Part shown: piece by piece, positions 44,223 to 54,912 of the stretch
How positions within the stretch are numbered: the stretch's first letter is position 1
Layout of the letters: each line of letters opens with the position of its first letter
Assembly (NCBI GenBank): GCA_016110215.1
Contig: JADWQD010000004.1
Location: forward strand, 558,001-622,000
DNA from: Capronia americana
Lineage: Eukaryota; Ascomycota; Eurotiomycetes; Chaetothyriales; Herpotrichiellaceae
Direction of reading: 5' to 3'
DNA length: 64,000 bases
The notes under the pieces: model-generated
Database searches by the model: none
What the model was told of the DNA's origin: nothing
The model's input: only the letters and a program-made list of their open reading frames with translations
Made by a program: the position numbers and the translations under genes

Positions 44223-44905
44223 CTTCAGAACTCGAGAACAGGATCGTGCGGCGGTAACGATGATGGTGAGAGAGAGTGAGTTTCACGACAAGGTCACTTT
44301 TGAGGACCTGCCGACTCTTATGAGCGGGGTTTCTGAAAGTGGCATCTCGCATTGGGCTTTGCCGTGTCGCTACGACGCAGGCTTCCACCTGAAATGCCTC
44401 GGTCGACCAGCGGGAGAAGCTGGCCTGATGAGCTGGCCTGAAGTTGCCCCGTTGGCCAATCGACATCGCCGGGGTTCCGTCCTCCCCCGCGTCTCTCCTG
44501 GGCGAGAAACTGCGGGGTTGCTGACACCGCAACTGCCGCATCTCTTCCTGCACGTGACGTTTAACAAAGTCGCCGCAATAGAACACCATCTCCTTGCTGG
44601 GAGGACACCGCAAACACCTGGGGGAGCAGCAACACAAAGACGTTGTTCTTTGTCGGTATCATTGTGCAAGGAGAACTGCCCTCCAAGTGCTGATGACAAC
44701 ACTCTTTGTCGCACTGAAGATGGATCTGTTCTTTTACGCAGATGAAGACAAAGGGTCATTGTGCTCGGATTGAACAGAGCCTCTTCATTTCTGTCGCAGC
44801 GTCCTTGGGATCGTATCCCCGAGTTCCTTGCTTACCACGATTTTCGTAAAACCATCGCACCACTAATCTTGTTCAACGAACCACTAAACACCTCGAGCAT
44901 TCACC
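44223..44905. other. Divergent promoter region
   Basis: About 680 bp between the SDR gene and the next plus-strand gene. No supported element or exon. Confidence 0.45.
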
Positions 44906-45601
44906 ATGACCTTCAGATTCTCCGAGTTCGGGAAGCGAGGTAAGTCTGGCAATCCATGGGTTGAGATTGACAACAGCACCGGCTCATCGAGGCCGATGAC
45001 TGCTAACAGTTATGACTTTCGCCCATCTCGACAACCAGCTCTGTCTTCTCCACCTCCACATCGTCCCGTGTCAGGTCGAAATGAGATCCCAATGCTGGAG
45101 TGCCGCTACGACAACGGCACCGGCCTACTTGATCCTCAGCTTGTGCGGGAGCAGGGGCTGCCGGCGTCGGTGAAAACCACTGATGATCTTGCTGACTTCA
45201 TCAGAAACCGCCGCTTGAGCCAGACCCATCCATCGTCGCCAACGGCGGCATCGCGATATTCGTACACCATAGACTCAGCTGCTACAGGGCTCTCTCGCAG
45301 GGCCCCAGGGCGTGCTTCTCTGTCTTCCCGGCATCCGCGACCAAGCTTTCAGTCCACCAGAACAACCTCTCACCCCTTCGTCGCTGGCCTCCGCAACAAG
45401 TATGCCACGCCACCCGTAGCTCATGTTCTGCCCGGTGCAACCAGACAGCACAAATACGAAGGGTTTTGGTTGGCTCGCGGTACGATGCGCAAGACCGAGG
45501 CGGATATGAAAGCCCGCAGTAAGTGGTGGAAGAAAGCCAAAGAAGAGAGGCCTTCGTCGACTACCGGTCCGTATGTCGAGACTTCAGGTTGGTACGACTA
45601 A
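44906..45601 (+). CDS. Hypothetical protein, 231 aa
   Basis: Single exon, in a CACCATGAC context. Residues 1-60 and 105-165 are Ser/Pro/Arg-rich and probably disordered. Two conserved-looking parts stand out: a middle one (LECRYDNGTGLLDPQLVREQGLP, DDLADFIRNRRL) and the C-terminal KYEGFWLARGTMRKTEADMKARSKWWKKAKEE. No known domain, signal peptide or membrane span is seen. The ordered patches between disordered linkers suggest a scaffold or interaction protein, but I do not recognise the family. It is convergent with RRP4, whose stop lies 170 bp further on. Confidence 0.62.
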   Translation: MTFRFSEFGKRGKSGNPWVEIDNSTGSSRPMTANSYDFRPSRQPALSSPPPHRPVSGRNEIPMLECRYDNGTGLLDPQLVREQGLPASVKTTDDLADFIRNRRLSQTHPSSPTAASRYSYTIDSAATGLSRRAPGRASLSSRHPRPSFQSTRTTSHPFVAGLRNKYATPPVAHVLPGATRQHKYEGFWLARGTMRKTEADMKARSKWWKKAKEERPSSTTGPYVETSGWYD

Positions 45602-45770
45602 GCGTGGAGTTGTTGTAGTCCTGTAGCTTTCTTGTCGCCGTCAGTAGTACGTAATCCATGATATGATGTCCATACGAAGCCGAATGGTGTACATTTCGCT
45701 GTTGTCTCCATGCATTTGTCTCGTCCCACGTCTATCGCGGAAGTACGAACTTTATGCAAGCATTGGGTGT

Positions 45771-46886
45771 TCAATGAAGCGCAGCGTCAACGATCCTTCT
45801 TCTGACTTCAACGCTGAAGCCGGCAGCACCACCGTCCTGCTCCATCAAACCCATCTCAGCATCAACAGCGGCTTCGTAAGCTTTGATGACGCTGTCTTCA
45901 TCCACTCTCACCCCCTCCTCAGCCAGCACTTTGATACACTCCGATATTCGCGCAATCTCTCTTCTAGTGCCCTCTCCGATATCATCGTTCTGGCTCGAGT
46001 AGATGGCGCTGCTGACCACGTCGTCGAGATTCGAAATACTGACCCCGCCGCTTATTCTGCCTTGCTCCTGCGCTTGTTCAACGTGCTTGCTCAGCCAGAT
46101 GTAACCATTGACTCCAAGTATCACGTCAACATCGCCGCCTCCCTGAGCGCCACTGTTGATGGTGAAAACCTGTCTCCGACTTCGAACCACGCCGCCTCCA
46201 CCACCAGTCCCAGACACTGCTAGAAATGTGCCGTTACGAAGCTTGCCATATTTCAGACTCCGAGTATGTAGATTTGCTGTGCCGTCGCTGCTTCTCAACT
46301 GTTGCACTTCAGCGACCAAAAGGTCGCCCTCCTGGAAGTAGTTGCGAATCTGCAACTCATCCGCAGTTGTCCGCCGCCTCAACACCCCGCCGGGCAAGTT
46401 GATTGAGGAGAGCGGTAGGAGAGCCAGTAACGGGGCGGCCACATCAACCTTCCATTGATTCTTCTGCACCTCCGCGATGCGTCCAACTACCAGGTCTCCG
46501 ATTTCTGGTGTATATCGTGCTCGCAAAGGGGCAACGGATAGCAGTTTGTTTGTCTTTTTGAGGGCCCCAGCGAGGGTTGCGATCATCGTGGGTGACGCTT
46601 CGGTCATGTATGTCCCATGTCCTCTGCGGAGCATAATTAGCACCGTGTACCGTGGACCGGGATTGCGCATTGGTGTTCTCCGTACCTACCTCATCCATTG
46701 TGTATCATCGGTGATTACTTCTCCCGGCAGCGCGATCTGTCGAGAGGAGGAGGCCAGTCGGCGGCGCTTCGAGGGTCGCCCTGCATCGTCATCTTGCATT
46801 GATGCATCACTGTCCTCTTCATTATCTGAGACCTGGACGGGTATAGTTTCGTCTTCGGAGTCCGGGGGCAGCACAGCTAAGCCCAT
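45771..46886 (-). CDS. rrp4: Exosome complex RNA-binding subunit RRP4
   Basis: Exons 46690-46886 and 45771-46623 (66-nt intron, GCTAAT branch) give 349 aa. An acidic N terminus (ending RRLASSSRQIALPGEVITDD) is followed by RGHGTY, typical of Rrp4. The S1 domain (GDLVVGRIAEVQKNQWKVDV) comes next, with SSINLPGGVLRRR, then the KH domain with the invariant VNGYIWLSKH. Rrp4 is one of the three cap subunits of the RNA exosome and guides RNA into the channel for 3'-5' decay and rRNA 3' processing in nucleus and cytoplasm. A poly-Gly run (GTGGGGG) in the KH-proximal loop is unusual. It shares a 251-bp bidirectional promoter with TSR3. Confidence 0.95.
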
Positions 46887-47137
46887 AGTTGCGATGTGGT
46901 CGCAGGAGAACTTAGAAAAGCATCTAATATGCTTGAAGCAGGACCTGTCCGAATTTGAGAATCGGCGGGATATCTTCGGTATTTGAGCAGCGACACGTGC
47001 TGACGCTAGTGCGAAGCGGGGTGAAAAGCTTGGCAGTTTCTCTCGTCGGGAGGCGACCTAAACCTTCTTCGAGTCAGCTAGTCAACAATATCTCGACCGT
47101 TCGCTCGTATCGACAGACTGATCGCTCTCTCATCGCG
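46887..47137. promoter_or_regulatory. Bidirectional promoter of RRP4 and TSR3
   Basis: 251 bp between the ATGs of two ribosome/rRNA-maturation genes read in opposite directions. Shared regulation is inferred from spacing and related function. Confidence 0.5.
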
Positions 47138-48424
47138 ATGGTGCGACACAAGAAAGACAACGGCTCATCCAAAGCGAAGAAATACTCGACCAAGTCACGC
47201 CATACGCCACGGTCGGCGGCGCGAGACGGCGGCGAAAATGATGTTGTCACAGAACGCCCACCTTTCAAGGCAGCTTGCTGGGATTTCGGGCACTGCGACT
47301 CCAAACGCTGCAGCGGGAAACGATTGATGCACTTTGGCCTGATGCGGGAATTGCCCGTCGGGCAGAAATTCAGCGGAGTCGTCATCTCGTAAGCAGTCGT
47401 CCCATTGTCTGTTCGTCCTATCGAAGGAGAGCGATATTGCAAAATTGCATGCTGACACGCACACCCGCCGTCCAGTCCGAACGCGAAGACAATACTCTCG
47501 CCGGCTGACCGTGAGCTTCTTGAACAATATGGCGCCGCGGTGGTAGAGTGCTCGTGGATCAGGATTCAAGAGGTTCCGTTTTCGCGGATCGGTGGGAAAT
47601 GCGAACGGCTCCTGCCGTATCTTGTGGCCGCCAACTCCGTCAACTATGGGAAACCATGGCGCTTGAACTGTGTAGAGGCCTTGGCGGCATGCTTTGCCAT
47701 CTGTGGCCATCACGATTGGGCCGAGATTGTGCTACAGCATTTCTCGTACGGTGAGGCGTTCCTCGAAATCAATTCCCAGCTCTTCAAGCGTTACGCCGCA
47801 TGTCAGAATGAGGAAGAGATCAAAAAAGCAGAGGAGAAGTGGCTTGCGAAACTGGAGAAGGAGTATGCAGAAAGTCGAGCCAACAAGGACGCTGCAGGCG
47901 GGGAGGTCGACGATTGGGCTGGTGGAAATACAAACAGGCGAGAGATATCCGAGTCAGAAGACGACGACGACGACGACAAATCTACGGGTGAAAATGATGG
48001 GGTAACCACATTGCGACAAGGCGTGTCGTTGGAACTACCTCCAGAAGAGGATGACGATGACGACGAGGCTGAGATGGCGGAGATTCGCCGAAAGATTCTC
48101 GCGTCCAAACCATTTGCAGAAAATTTCCCCGCAGAACCGCCCAAGAACGAGAGTCAGCGTCAGTCAGACGACGACAATAAATATATTGTTGGCAAAGGCG
48201 ATGCCAACCTGTCGAAGTCAGCCGCGGAGCAGCCACCGCAGCTCGTTGATTCCGACGCGGAATCAGGGTCCGCGGAGGAGGAGTATGACGACTTCGACCA
48301 GATTGCCAACGCCACGCCAGTGACAGACCGGACGGGGATCATTGCACGTGAAAGACAGAAAAAGTTGGAACAAGCGAGCGCATCATTTTCGCGGACCGTA
48401 GTCTCGGCTCCCAAGAAATGGTAG
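47138..48424 (+). CDS. tsr3: 18S rRNA aminocarboxypropyltransferase TSR3
   Basis: Exons 47138-47388 and 47476-48424 (87-nt intron, GCTGAC branch) give 399 aa. The Tsr3 signature is complete: ACWDFGHCDSKRCSGKRL at residues 47-64, then across the splice ISPNAKTILSPADRELLEQYG, VVECSWIRIQEVPF, ERLLPYLVAANSVNYGKPW and LNCVEALAA. Tsr3 adds the acp group from SAM to a pseudouridine of 18S rRNA, the last base change of the pre-40S in the cytoplasm. The C-terminal ~200 residues are acidic and disordered (SEDDDDDDKS, PPEEDDDDDEAEM), longer than in yeast. The ATG at 47138 is chosen by the basic MVRHKKD start. Confidence 0.95.
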
Positions 48425-48630
48425 CCACTCGTGGCCACCTCCTCAGTAGGGACAGTGATAGGATAGTGCGATACGAAGACAGCTCCAATTGGGCGATCCC
48501 GGCGTGTACCTCGATCGCGAAGTCAAGAGTACGGGTACTGTGGATATGGGATTGTCCTCACGGATATGTGATCCCGAGGATACGTGTTTCCCTCATTCGG
48601 GTCCCCACGCTGAGAACTAGATGTTTCCCT

Positions 48631-48642
48631 ACTCGTACGAGT
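48631..48642. repeat. Palindrome ACTCGTACGAGT
   Basis: Perfect 12-bp palindrome, one instance of the recurrent TACTCGTA/TACGAGTA motif of the 48.6-55 kb region. Confidence 0.7.
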
Positions 48643-49858
48643 CAGCAGGACGATCATCAGTCTACATCCCACGACTCACGGAAGAGGTCAAGCAGGATGA
48701 GGATGACGAAAGGAGGGGAAGGGGGATGGTGGAAGATGTTGGAGGATCGATGATGCCCAGCAAGATCATCGATTTTCAGGTCCTTCTTCCAGTTCACCAT
48801 CTGCAAGGGCTGGCCACTGATGCTCGCACCCTGGTCGCTACAGGGATCACATGTCTGTGTGAGACGCATATCCTGGGTACATACTCGTGCATATCAGGTG
48901 GATATCGGTAACGGGGAGAGGGCTACCTCTTTTGGACGGCAACAAGGTCCTCCCGGATCTCGAACAGCATGTCATCGCCCTCGCTGACTCGCTTGCCACA
49001 TGTGAGCGAAGACCACCAACAAGCTACGAGTACGTAGTAGCTGATGATCTTCTTCGGCATCCTGAGCTCCTCGCACTCCAAGCGGGTCGAGCGGTGAACA
49101 GCGCTTATCGTTTGTCGCCCTTGCCAAAGCATGCAAGTGATCCGAGTATTGCAGCTAACGCACAAGGCACTAGGTTGGTTGTTCTCACCTTCTTCACTGT
49201 AAGCCTAGCCCTAGGGAACTTGGCCTGATGTGGTGTCTCGCACCAGGAGGGGCGGGCAGGATTTCACTCTCGATCTCTGCGCGGGGGAATCACAGCAGAG
49301 TTGCCGATTCAAATGCCCACTGGCCACGATCAACTTGTGGCAAGCCAGGCCTCGTGCTTGCTGCTGATGCGGCGCCCACGAGAAAAAAGGTGGTAGTACG
49401 GTAGCCCATAGTACTGTAGAACAGAGTACTCAGTGTGCCAGTACAAGCAGGGGACCGGGGGAGCGCTCGGCTGGATTCCTTTTCCGGCCCTCACCCAGCC
49501 GAACTGGGCCTAGCGCAGTCTGCCCCTCGCCCACGGACCGAAGAGGGACGCTGTTCAACGCCATCGTCGACACATGAGTCCTTGCGAGAAGTAAGTAAGG
49601 GCCGGTGTTTGTTTTGAGTTCCGCGCCCTGGCAAATACTCCTACCGTATCGCTTGAAGTAGACTGCCGCTGCGGCGAATTCTGAAGCGGCCGTGCGTTCC
49701 TTTCCAGACTTCCCGCGCGTACAAGCACGAAAGGAAGTATTGGTAGTCGACGATCCTAACTGGCCTGGGGGCAATCATGGTTCCGAAACAAAAAGTCCGG
49801 CAACCCTGTCAGTCACAGCGCCCTAGCCGAGAGCAGGGGAGGGGGAGGGAAGGAAGTG

Positions 49859-49876
49859 TACTCGTACATACGAGTA
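49859..49876. repeat. Inverted repeat TACTCGTA-CA-TACGAGTA
   Basis: Perfect 8-bp inverted repeat with a 2-bp spacer, another member of the motif group. The symmetry would suit a dimeric DNA-binding protein. Confidence 0.7.
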
Positions 49877-51170
49877 ATCTCCCCGAATCAACGTCGCGCG
49901 CAAGCCCAAACCCTCCCGCCAGCAATCAAATTCACCAATAGCGTTACTACCACTACGAGTACTAGACACGCATATGTAGCCATCAGCTACTGTACTATCT
50001 TAGTAGTTCCCCCCTCAAAAGCGGGGCATTTCGAATCCACCCGCCGAGAAGAATGATGGGCCACCTGCACTTTCTTCATGGGAGATCCCGACTACTCGTA
50101 CAATTGACTGTGCTCGTCCCTTCCCTTCACGACCTAGTACGAGTACAAAGTGAGTCCACACAGTCCACAGTAAGCGAGCCCTACACTAAGTGCCCAAGTT
50201 ATTCGTCCTTACGAGTAGCGGCAGGAGGTCGTGGCTGGCCAGCTACTGCACGATGACCTCACCCCTCCGTGCCCTCTCATGATTATCCCAGGGGATGCGA
50301 AAATGCCGACACTCCCTTGGAAATGTGCCGATCCCTTCTGCAATTTGGTAAACTCTGGATTCTGCATTTTCAAACGCAAGAGAGACTTTGTAAACTGTGT
50401 AAACTATCACACTGTGTAGTATCCTACTTGTAACCTCGTACGAGCTTGCCTCTCATTGCTTACCCCGTCGTGCCCTGTCTGCCCGGTGGTCCTGGGTGTC
50501 CTTTGAGAGGGGCAACGGGCTGCGCGGAAAGGCCTTGCGGGTGGTGAGCTCCTTGCGATACGGGCCCACGCCGATCAGCCTAAGAGTACCTACGTATAGG
50601 TACAACTGAGTTTCTCTGCGCGCAAAAGTTCGGAATGCGGCATCTCGTCGACGCGTGGAGGAGACTTCTCTCAGAAATCACACACATGATGGTCGCCGTG
50701 AACGTTGGCAGGATGGCGTGACCTGAAGGAGTTGCGCGGACAGAAGCGGGTCGTCAAAAGGCTGCTATCAATTCCGGCCAATTCACGTAGCAAGTGCATC
50801 ACACCATGCGAGAAACATCCAAGTAGTTAGGTCTGTTTGGGCCGAGGCGTCGAGATGGAGTGAGCCGGAACGGTGTCGGGCTAGATCCTGGTCGCTAGTA
50901 CAAGTAGCCGAAACAAGTCGCTGCATTAATTTTACACAAAGGCGACAGTGATAGATACTGCCGGGAGTGTCGATATCGCCCAACACTAATAACCTCCCAA
51001 AACGTTTTAACATGCACATGCCCGGCGACAATCGGGCGCGCCCAGAACGTTCCCGCTCATCCAACGAATGTTCTTGGTATCATGAGAGGACCTCCAGAGA
51101 GACTCATTTGGCAAGGCGTCGTCGTAAAGTGATAAATGTAGAAACCGCCCAAGAAAGCCAGACCAAAATG

Positions 51171-52326
51171 TTAGATAGCCACAGAATGATGCGCCGCTGC
51201 CAAAGAGCCCGGCCATGGAGAAAGAAAACCGTCGTAGATAAGATCGTGCGACGGTCGGTGGGCGTGCTCGTCGGGAGGATGGGGCGCGGCGGTCGATGGG
51301 GTCCTGAGCCACGCCGACCGGTAGCCGTTGTATAGAGATTGCGGAGCTGAGGTGGCTGGCGCGCAGAAGCTCATGTCCAGGAAGGCATCGACATCGATTT
51401 GCGGCGAGCCGGCAATGTTTTCTGCTTGGTGAAAGAAAGGGGTGTGTCCCACCGAGCTCTTGATTCTGTCATCGCGCCGCATCACCGGTTTGGCGGCTGG
51501 CGAAAATGCCAAGAATTGGTCTTTCATATCGATCTCCTCGTACGGCGTCGCTGGCCGCGACATGGTGCCCTGGCTATCGGTGGGATGGGCCTGTACGCTC
51601 AATACCGGCGGGCTGCTGGCAGTGGAATCGGAGGATGCAATGGATTGATTGTCGTTGGAGTCGTGGTGGCCGCGAGGCTTGATAGCCAGAAGAGGGCGGC
51701 GTACGTGGTCTGAGCAATTGCCTGGACATGAGGTCTGTTCAATCTCTTTCGGTAACTCGAACTCATCAAATTCTGGGTTGATCAAGCCCATGCCCTTCAG
51801 AATGTCGGTGGTTGTGACCACACCCGTGGATTCGTGGGGAATCTGTCCTGGAAATCCTGTTTTCCTTCGGCAAGCCCAGTATAGTCGTTGGAGGGCAGCG
51901 TCTGTTACCTCTCGCATCTGGCAGTAGCTGAACAGCATTAGACGCCGTGTTCGCGGTAGGAAAGGTAGCATGCTTACTAGTTCCTTGCCTCTCGCCTCCT
52001 GGCAGAGTATACACACGGGCTGTCGCTTGCCTGGCACGTCTTGCACACTTGGGCGCCGTCGCACTGAGGAAGGTTAATACGATATTCATCTTCGTGCAGG
52101 TGGGCTGGGCTCAATACTTTTGCCTTCTTGACCCTGCAGCGATCACATCTGCGTCGACACACACCTTGTTAGTCCCCGTCTGTAATAACCCTGGCCATGG
52201 AGGATTAGGTAGCTTGGAGATAAGGACTTACGCACGCGAAGTCCTTCCACGGGAAGTCCTTCGCTTTCCCTTGATGGTCGCCCTCGCGGCAGCATTGGGC
52301 TTCGGTCCTGGCCGTTGGGCTTTCAT
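51171..52326 (-). CDS. Zn2Cys6 transcription factor
   Basis: Exons 52232-52326, 52118-52148, 51978-52063 and 51171-51927 (introns 83, 54 and 50 nt) give 322 aa. A basic, Pro/Gly-rich start (KAQRPGPKPNAAARATIKGK) leads to a perfect Zn2Cys6 cluster, C-x2-C-x6-C-x5-C-x2-C-x6-C (CDRCRVKKAK, CDGAQVCKTC, SDSPC), built from exons 2 and 3; exon 2 is only 31 nt. After it comes YYCQMREVTDAALQRLYWACRR, then a TGVVTTTDILKGMG segment and a Ser/Pro-rich, disordered C-terminal half. The middle conserved stretch is shared by a Pezizomycotina regulator group whose targets I cannot name. DNA binding at CGG-type sites is known for the class. The first exon could be longer if an unseen upstream exon exists. Confidence 0.85.
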
Positions 52327-53417
52327 GTCTGGGTCTGTGGTGCGAAGACTGCCACTGGAATAATGATCAAGTGCAATGGTTGGCGTAGGATGTGGGATGG
52401 CGGTTGGCGATATCAGTTTCAGTTGCGTGGAACCTTGGTTTTCCGAGGAGACCTAGATTGCAACCGATATACTGCAGAGTTATGTGGCAAGGGACTCGTC
52501 CATTTGGGCTAGAAAAAAAATATTGGTACTGTCCACGACAGATTCGCATCAACGACAGGCTGGGGCCCATCCATAGTTGACGAGTACGAGTGCCTGGCAA
52601 CAGGGCTCCTGAAACAAATTCCGGCAAGGCACACATGCAAAGACCTTGAGAAGCTGCCGTGGGCAATGACATCATAACGTATGATCTTGCACTCGCCTGC
52701 TCACGACGGGCGATCAACCCGCATCCTTGTACCCAGTCAGCCAGTCCTTACCTACAGCTTTCGCCGACCTTGTTACGGGAGACCTCCGCTTCTAGGACAA
52801 TGCTCCTGCGACCGTGCAACAGCGCACTCGCAAAACTTTAAGTGGAGCTGTCTGTGGGACGGACATTCAAGTCGCTGGAAAATGCTTCCTGGCGAGCTGG
52901 CTGCATCTCGCGCTTGCAGGATGCTTCTTCCAACCTTGGCCCCGGCCTATCGCTGCACGCTTGAGAACTGTGGTACGAGTACTTCCACGTCACATCGGAA
53001 GGCACAAGCACAGACTAGCCTCGCGGGTCACAAAGCCGGGTGTGGAGGCGTGGACTGAACGGTTAGCCCGGGGTCCTCGTTGCCCCCCCTCTCCTCGGGG
53101 CCGCGCCAGAGGGGCTGCTCGTGTTGCACTCCGACCCCTCAACCACCAGCCTATCAGTTTGTGGCTCCTAATGCGGCCGGGCACTCCGAGACAAACTTCC
53201 AGCGGCGTGTGGCGTCGAATCGACGCGTCAAGGGCCCCGGGTACTTGGTCCTAAATTCCATGGGCGGTGACGAAAAATCGCCACAGACCTTCTTACCCCA
53301 CATATCTTGGGCTGAAGCTATACAAGAATGTTTTGAGATCATTCGTGGTGTTCGTGAACGGATTCTTGATAATCAGTACCACAGTCTTAAGGGGTAACAT
53401 CAGCACTAACCCAGATC
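52327..53417. other. Divergent intergenic region between two regulator genes
   Basis: About 1.1 kb between the Zn2Cys6 and bZIP genes, read in opposite directions. Two more TACGAGTA-type motifs lie here (near 52,579 and 52,974). No gene recognised. Confidence 0.45.
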
Positions 53418-54074
53418 ATGGCCTTGACCAGCGAGTTCCAGACCAACTTTGGCCCGGGTACAAATTCATGGGGGTTTCAGCTGCCCAGCACCCTCTCATT
53501 CATCCCAGCAGGTGCTCATGAGTCGGCTCTCGAGAATTGCGCGGGGCTGCCTGGCCCAGCGTCCGAAAGGCGCATGCCCGAGTTCGTCCAGCCACAGGAC
53601 TTGCATTCGCACGATGCCAACATATCAAGCCCGTCGCCCGTCAGTCGGGCATCTTTACCGAGGAGAACGGCGTCGATAGATTCAACGTCGAGTTCGGCGT
53701 CGCTCAGTCGCGAGCAATTTCTTCGGCGTCTGTCTTTGCCGACAACGGACCTCCATGACGATTCATACAGGCCGCGGAACACGCCGGCCAAGCGGAAGAA
53801 AACCGTGACCGGCCGCATCACACCGCGTTCCGACAAACATGCCCGAGAGCTGGAGCTGAACCGCAAAGCGGCGACGAAATGCCGAAACCGACAAAAGGCC
53901 TTTATCGAACAGCTCCAACATCGATGCAAGAGGGAGGAGGAGAAGATGCACATCCAGAGCTCGCTGGTCTCGGCTCTGCATGACGAAGTCGTCGCGCTCA
54001 GAAATGAGCTTCTGCGTCAGAGCTTCTGCGACTGCCGGTTCTTCTCGGCCGCCTCATTGTCAACGCGGCAATAG
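53418..54074 (+). CDS. bZIP transcription factor
   Basis: Single exon, 218 aa. The basic region is clear at about 143-165: ELELNRKAATKCRNRQKAFIEQLQ with the N-x7-R core, followed by a short leucine-zipper-like helix (MHIQSSLVSALHDEVVALRNELL) and an RQSFCDCRFF end. This resembles the ATF/CREB-like Atf1/AtfA branch, whose basic region and DC-containing tail look alike, but it lacks the long MAPK-docking N terminus. Upstream residues are Ser/Pro-rich and disordered. A stress-responsive role is inferred. It is divergent from the Zn2Cys6 gene and convergent with the acyl-CoA ligase gene. Confidence 0.85.
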   Translation: MALTSEFQTNFGPGTNSWGFQLPSTLSFIPAGAHESALENCAGLPGPASERRMPEFVQPQDLHSHDANISSPSPVSRASLPRRTASIDSTSSSASLSREQFLRRLSLPTTDLHDDSYRPRNTPAKRKKTVTGRITPRSDKHARELELNRKAATKCRNRQKAFIEQLQHRCKREEEKMHIQSSLVSALHDEVVALRNELLRQSFCDCRFFSAASLSTRQ

Positions 54075-54340
54075 CAATGCGATTTGCAGTGTTGGAGGGC
54101 CCCATTGCCATCATGACGGGGATGCTCTGCCCCCAGAACCCAGAACCTGCCGGACAATGGGCAGCGGGCGGCGGGTAGTGCCCCCTGACCACTGGCACAT
54201 GGTCGGCGCGATACCCTTTTTCCTCCCGCGACGGTGGTGAGCTGAGAAGACCGGCCCTCAAAGGACAACATCCGGGAACACCTGTCCCCCAATACCGACC
54301 AACGAATCTTGCCGAAGATCCTAAATTAGTAATGAACCAA

Positions 54341-54360
54341 AACAGCAACAGCAACAGCAA
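54341..54360. repeat. (AACAGC)3 tandem repeat
   Basis: Three perfect hexamers plus two bases in non-coding DNA. Confidence 0.8.
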
Positions 54361-54621
54361 TCATTCTTCAGTTCCACGATCGACGCCGGGGATGTTATCG
54401 TCTTCCGGGGGGGCCATCGTGAAATGCAGCGTACCGTGTTTGAAGAGAAGCGGAGGGTATATATATTCCAGCGGCGGCATAGCGATATGCAGCGAGTAGC
54501 GGGTTATGAGTTTTCTATTTCGGTCTACGGGCGCAAACGATACTGGGCTCCAAGTGGACTGGGGGGAGCCCCGGTATTTCCACCACGGGAGAAGCACACA
54601 GGAAGCCCGGGTATGTTATCC

Positions 54622-54640
54622 TATGTATGTATGTATGTAT
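54622..54640. repeat. (TATG)n microsatellite
   Basis: Four and three-quarter perfect TATG units followed by imperfect TATCTGCG copies. Confidence 0.85.
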
Positions 54641-54912
54641 CTGCGTATCTGCGTATGTATTGGCGGTATGTATGTGTGAAATTATATGTCAGCTTGTACT
54701 GCGTATTCCTATCAATGGCGACCGACCCGTTAAGCAAGTAATCTCGTGCAAGCCCGTCCAATCAATTCTACGACAGTACTATACTCGTACCAGTTCACGA
54801 TTTCTGAAACTCAACAGCCGTGTGACTGCTAGAGTACGCCTCAATTCCGTAGTTTTGTACTCTCCCGTACTCTAGTGTACTGTGCTCTAACCGTAACTTT
54901 ACCCCTACTTAC

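Larger units (their letters stand above)
48425..51170. other. Long gene-free region rich in TACGAGTA/TACTCGTA
   Basis: 2.7 kb between TSR3 and the end of the Zn2Cys6 gene. No coding exon is supported. It carries many copies of TACGAGTA or its complement: for example near 48631, 49024, 49859, 49954, 50093, 50138, 50210 and 50434, several as inverted pairs. Transcription-factor sites, an unrecognised non-coding RNA or old repeat remnants are all possible. Confidence 0.5.
54075..54912. other. Intergenic, microsatellites
   Basis: About 840 bp between the convergent bZIP and acyl-CoA ligase genes. Contains an (AACAGC)3 tract, a TATG microsatellite and one TACTCGTA motif at 54782. Confidence 0.5.
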
